From Pleurocapsa sp. PCC 7319 (GTDB lineage: Bacteria; Cyanobacteriota; Cyanobacteriia; Cyanobacteriales; Xenococcaceae): 64,000 nt of DNA. Positions 61,172 to 64,000 of the stretch are shown piece after piece. Each line of letters begins with the position of its first letter. The first letter of the stretch is position 1. The translations under genes were made by a program, and so were the position numbers. Below the pieces are notes generated by a model. The model was given only the letters and a program-made list of their open reading frames with translations. It was not told the DNA's origin and did not search any database. The stretch is taken from contig NZ_KB235922.1 of NCBI RefSeq assembly GCF_000332195.1, positions 4,809,322 to 4,873,321 on the forward strand. The letters run 5' to 3'.

Positions 61172-61539
61172 TGTTCGGTGTGGTCAATAATAATTGTGAA
61201 GCAATCATTAAAGTTGCAGTGGGACGTATCGGTTCACCCAAAATAACCATTGATGCAGTCATTGATACAGGATTTACCAGCTTTTTGTCTTTACCCCTTT
61301 CTATCATCACAGAACTTGGCCTGCCTTGGCATTACCGCGACGTTGGTACATTAGGCGACGGGAGCGAAGTCATTTTTGAAATATACAAAGCGGCTGTGAT
61401 TTGGGATGGTCAGAATCAGATCATTGATGTAGCGGCTTCCGATGCAGATCCGTTAGTTGGGATGAGTTTGTTGTATGGATTTAGGCTTCAGATTGAGGCG
61501 ATGGAAGGTGGTACTGTTACGATTGAAACTTTGAAGTAG
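61168..61539 (+). CDS. Clan AA (retropepsin-like) aspartic protease
   Basis: This 123-residue protein has one catalytic DTG in AVIDTGFTSFLSLP and later PLVGMSLLYGFRL, the G-x-x-x-L element of the fold. One DTG per chain implies a homodimeric retropepsin-like enzyme. It is encoded together with the 91-residue protein. Physiological substrates of such cyanobacterial proteins are not established. Confidence 0.75.
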   Translation: MMFGVVNNNCEAIIKVAVGRIGSPKITIDAVIDTGFTSFLSLPLSIITELGLPWHYRDVGTLGDGSEVIFEIYKAAVIWDGQNQIIDVAASDADPLVGMSLLYGFRLQIEAMEGGTVTIETLK

Positions 61540-61683
61540 TGTAAGGCGATCGGTGAGGCTTGGTCTAACAAATCACTGCACCCGACCTGTGCTAAAATTT
61601 CTCTCATCATCCAAAGCTATTAGCGGCGAGTAAGTTCAGACGTTAGCTAGCTGCCCCGCAAGACCCATCTAAATCCTTAAACT

Positions 61684-62043
61684 ATGAGCACTTCTTATAA
61701 GATGTCATTTGCTTGCTTTGAGTGCCGCAAGGCATTTAAACGTGAGTATACGTTTGGGAGCAATATTCAGGAATTACCATGCCCTCAATGTGGTCGCTCT
61801 GCTCACAATTTAGGGCGACACTTTAAAGCACCTAAAAAGAGCGATGTTAAGCAATGGGAAAAGGTGCGTTTTCTCTTTGATCATGGTTTTAGATTTCAGA
61901 AAATACGCATCGGTTCTGAACATCAAAACACCATCCCTTATCCAAAAACCTTAGACGATGTAAAAGAGTTTGTTGTCAAATATAAATATAAAGGCCATGC
62001 TATTGCGGACTCGAAAGAATCAAATACGGATTGTATAGGGTGA
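61684..62043 (+). CDS. Zinc-ribbon protein of unknown function
   Basis: This is a 119-residue protein. Two CxxC pairs (CFECRKAF and CPQCGRS) form an N-terminal zinc ribbon. A basic stretch (GRHFKAPKKSDVKQWEKV) and a C-terminal region (LDDVKEFVVKYK) follow. It is not recognised as a named family. It lies in the accessory island between the protease pair and the toxin-antitoxin pair. Confidence 0.55.
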   Translation: MSTSYKMSFACFECRKAFKREYTFGSNIQELPCPQCGRSAHNLGRHFKAPKKSDVKQWEKVRFLFDHGFRFQKIRIGSEHQNTIPYPKTLDDVKEFVVKYKYKGHAIADSKESNTDCIG

Positions 62044-62114
62044 AATTTTATGACTACAGGCTAGTTTCTATGCACTTGGTATAATTGGAGGATAAACCTC
62101 TCTAAGTCGATTCT

Positions 62115-62438
62115 ATGACTGCCGTCGCCGCTAAGCCATATGTAGAGTTCAAAAAACAAGGATATTGGGTTATTGGTACCCGAGTTTCTTTGGATTCTAT
62201 TGTCTATGCTTTCCGCAAAGGTCTACTTCCCGAAAGCATCGCTCAAGCATATCCTTTGCTTGACTTAGAGAAGGTATACGGAGCAATTACCTTTTACCTG
62301 GCTAATCGTTCTGATATTGATGCTTACCTAATCTCAGAGGAACAGGCATTTGATGCCATGCTACAGCCTTTACAGGTGGACGCACCTTCTTTACATCAAA
62401 AACTGCTTTCTGCTAAGGAGTCAGTACAGCAAGCATAA
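62115..62438 (+). CDS. DUF433 antitoxin-like protein
   Basis: This 107-residue DUF433 protein has a winged-helix-like core with GTRVSLDSIVYAFRKGLLPESIAQAYP and LDLEKVYGAITFYLANR, the family signature. It usually acts as an antitoxin and repressor partner of a DUF5615 PIN-like protein. The stop A is shared with the start of the next gene (62438), so the two are coupled. Confidence 0.85.
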   Translation: MTAVAAKPYVEFKKQGYWVIGTRVSLDSIVYAFRKGLLPESIAQAYPLLDLEKVYGAITFYLANRSDIDAYLISEEQAFDAMLQPLQVDAPSLHQKLLSAKESVQQA

Positions 62439-62791
62439 TGGCAAGCGTTCAATTTCAAGCTGATGCTGATCTAAATCAAGCGATTGTGACAGGGGTTATC
62501 CGTCGACAGCCCAGTATAAATTTTCAAACCGCTACTGAAGCAGATTTAGAAGGTTTAAAAGATGCGGAAGTATTGGCTCTATCATCCAGGCAGCAGCGCA
62601 TTTTAGTGACTCATGATCGTAGAACAATGCCGACTGAATTTGCGGAGTTCATAATCGATAGTCAAAGTTTAGGAGTGCTGATTGTTTCTAGGAAGACAGC
62701 TTTAGAAACTGTTCTTGAGGAACTGATCTTAATTTGGTCAGTAACCACAGCAGAAGAATGGATTAACCGAATTGCCAAAGTTCCACTGTAA
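62438..62791 (+). CDS. DUF5615 PIN-like toxin
   Basis: This 117-residue PIN-like protein has the acidic residues of the nuclease site in FQADADLNQ, DAEVLALSS and VTHDRRTM. In the DUF433/DUF5615 module it is the predicted RNase toxin. The usual start is FLLDENL-like, and here FQADADL replaces it. The 1-bp overlap with the antitoxin gene gives a typical toxin-antitoxin operon. Confidence 0.85.
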   Translation: MASVQFQADADLNQAIVTGVIRRQPSINFQTATEADLEGLKDAEVLALSSRQQRILVTHDRRTMPTEFAEFIIDSQSLGVLIVSRKTALETVLEELILIWSVTTAEEWINRIAKVPL

Positions 62792-62871
62792 AACCAGCTA
62801 ACACTGCGTTGCAACGGCGGAGCGTAAGTAATTGAGCATAATCCAAAGTTTCTGCCTCCGCTGAACTCCAT

Positions 62872-62965
62872 CGCTATCCCGTTTACCTTTCAAAAATAAG
62901 ATGGGTTTGCCTTGGCTCAAACCCAAGAAGAAATCTAGACTTAAGCAACTTTACCTGCTTCAAAC
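62872..62965. repeat. Direct repeat copy 2: native 3' end of the ABC transporter gene
   Basis: This is the right-hand copy of the 94-bp repeat. It holds the last codons and terminator of the ABC gene. The distance between copies is 2108 bp. The sequence between carries the protease pair, zinc-ribbon and toxin-antitoxin genes. Confidence 0.9.
62889..62925 (-). terminator. Rho-independent terminator of the ABC transporter gene
   Basis: TGGGTTTG (62902-62909) and CAAACCCA (62918-62925) form an 8-bp stem. Read on the minus strand it is followed by TCTTATTTTTG. It lies 16 bp after the stop of the ABC gene. Confidence 0.85.
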
Positions 62966-63924
62966 AAACGACCAATAATCTCTTCAATTGGTGGATCTTT
63001 AACGCTCAAATCTTGTATGGGTAATTTAGCCAGAATGTGAGCAATAGTGGCGGTTAGATTTTCTCTGGGAACTAAAAACCGAACTTCCTGTCCAGCGATC
63101 GCTTCAATTTCCCCAAAATCAGCTAATTTTTCTGCTGGGATAGGTTGTGCCAATTCTATTTTGACTTCCCGACAGGGAGAATAACGTTCTAATAAGCGAT
63201 CGAGTGAGCCATCGTAGATTAGTTGACCCTGATGAATTAATAATACGCGATCGCACAATGCCGTAATATCTGCCATGTAGTGACTAGTAAGGAGAATTGT
63301 GGCTCCATAGCGTTGATTGTATTCCTGAAGAAATTCGCGAACAGCGACTTGAGCATTAACATCCAAACCTAAGGTGGGTTCATCGAGAAACAACACTTTA
63401 GGGTGGTGTAATAAGGCTGCTAACAATTCTGCTTTCATTCTTTCTCCTAAAGAAAGCTTCCGTACAGGTTGATTGAGCTTGTCTTCAATCGCTAACATTG
63501 TTGCCAGTTCAGTCAGACGTTGCTTAAATACCTGGTCGGAGATATTGTAAACGGCTGCATTAATGCGCAATGAATCTAGGGCAGGTAAATCCCAGAGCAA
63601 TTGCTGCTTTTGCCCCATTACTAAGCTGGTTTGGCGTAAAAATTGTGGCTGACGGCGAAAAGGAATATGGTTGGCTACTCGTACTTGTCCCTGGGAAGGA
63701 TGAATTAATCCCGTCAACATTTTGAGAGTTGTCGTTTTGCCAGCACCATTAGCTCCCAAAAAACCAACTATTTCTTCTGGCTGAATCTGAAAAGATACAT
63801 TTTGCACCGCTTTAATTTCGCGATAGGTACGGCGAAAAAAATGTGTCAGAGTTCCTTTGAAACCGGGTTTCTTGATAGCTACAGGATAAATTTTGGTTAG
63901 ATTTTGAACATCAATAATTGACAC
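62941..63924 (-). CDS. ABC-2-type transporter ATP-binding protein
   Basis: This 327-residue ABC ATPase has Walker A GANGAGKTTTLK, Q-loop GQKQQLLWDL, signature LSLGERMKAELLA, Walker B VLFLDEPTLGLD and H-loop LTSHYMAD. An extra N-terminal insert (GFKGTLTHFFRRTYREI) and C-terminal extension (250-327) place it in the ABC-2/DrrA-like group with YadG/CcmA-like relatives. The permease genes are not in the window; they may lie beyond its right edge. The substrate is unknown. Confidence 0.9.
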   Translation of the reverse strand: MSIIDVQNLTKIYPVAIKKPGFKGTLTHFFRRTYREIKAVQNVSFQIQPEEIVGFLGANGAGKTTTLKMLTGLIHPSQGQVRVANHIPFRRQPQFLRQTSLVMGQKQQLLWDLPALDSLRINAAVYNISDQVFKQRLTELATMLAIEDKLNQPVRKLSLGERMKAELLAALLHHPKVLFLDEPTLGLDVNAQVAVREFLQEYNQRYGATILLTSHYMADITALCDRVLLIHQGQLIYDGSLDRLLERYSPCREVKIELAQPIPAEKLADFGEIEAIAGQEVRFLVPRENLTATIAHILAKLPIQDLSVKDPPIEEIIGRLFEAGKVA

Positions 63925-64000
63925 AGTAAGAGTAGTAAATCGAAATATTATCTAAAGCCTTAAACTAACACTTAATTACTTAATGCCCATAGTTAAACTA
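63925..64000. other. Window end, upstream of the ABC gene
   Basis: AT-rich leader of the ABC ATPase gene; no further feature is seen. Confidence 0.4.

Overview
The window is a piece of a cyanobacterial chromosome. It carries psbA (photosystem II D1), petL (cytochrome b6f), a CpcS-type phycobiliprotein lyase, a phycobilisome linker, a HEAT-repeat protein of the CpcE/F-NblB type and a PatA-type chemosensory operon. The octamer GCGATCGC (the cyanobacterial HIP1 motif) occurs throughout. AT-rich coding and heptanucleotide tandem arrays fit a larger-genome cyanobacterium; the species cannot be named from this sequence.

Layout. 0-5.5 kb: a frameshifted four-helix-bundle gene, a heptamer array, a CNNM/CBS membrane protein, an unusual PlsY-PEP-synthase-like fusion and a transglutaminase-like protein. 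5.5-7.4 kb: petL, a 2H phosphoesterase and precorrin-8X methylmutase. 7.5-12 kb: what looks like a complete glucosylglycerate module (GH13 sugar phosphorylase, HAD phosphatase, glucosyl-3-phosphoglycerate synthase). 12-18.2 kb: an MFS transporter plus a saccharopine-dehydrogenase-like protein, then a CHASE2 histidine kinase and response regulator. 18.4-20.6 kb: three small secreted proteins. 20.6-21.2 kb: gene and IS remnants. 21.3-29.9 kb: a cell-surface glycan cluster (GDP-mannose dehydratase, two methyltransferases, three GT4-type proteins, one with two GT domains). 30-34.4 kb: surE, glpD and a polyprenyl-phosphate sugar transferase. 34.9-40.1 kb: a PD40 lipoprotein, hisIE, cpcS, mtnP, an NTF2-like protein and psbA. 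40.7-48.9 kb: a PatA-CheY-CheW-MCP-CheA operon (pix/hmp/pil type). 49-58.4 kb: a SEC-C protein, a cysteine-repeat secreted protein, moeB, DUF1361, a two-partner-secretion adhesin, the linker and the HEAT protein. 58.6-62.9 kb: an accessory stretch with no HIP1 site that I can find, holding a higher-GC alpha/beta hydrolase, a methyltransferase, an aspartic-protease pair, a zinc-ribbon protein and a DUF433/DUF5615 toxin-antitoxin pair. 62.9-63.9 kb: an ABC transporter ATPase.

The most distinctive points are as follows. (1) At four loci the stop codons of five genes lie inside 7-bp tandem repeats. Because 7 and 3 share no factor, such repeats supply stops in all three frames. (2) The 3' end and terminator of the ABC gene are duplicated as a 94-bp direct repeat that brackets the toxin-antitoxin/protease island. 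(3) The glucosyl-3-phosphoglycerate synthase seems to need an AUC start codon. (4) An acyltransferase (PlsY) domain is fused to a PEP-synthase-like enzyme. (5) Several proteins carry fresh in-frame tandem repeats (CheA, a methyltransferase) or older internal repeats (the linker tail, the Cys-repeat protein).
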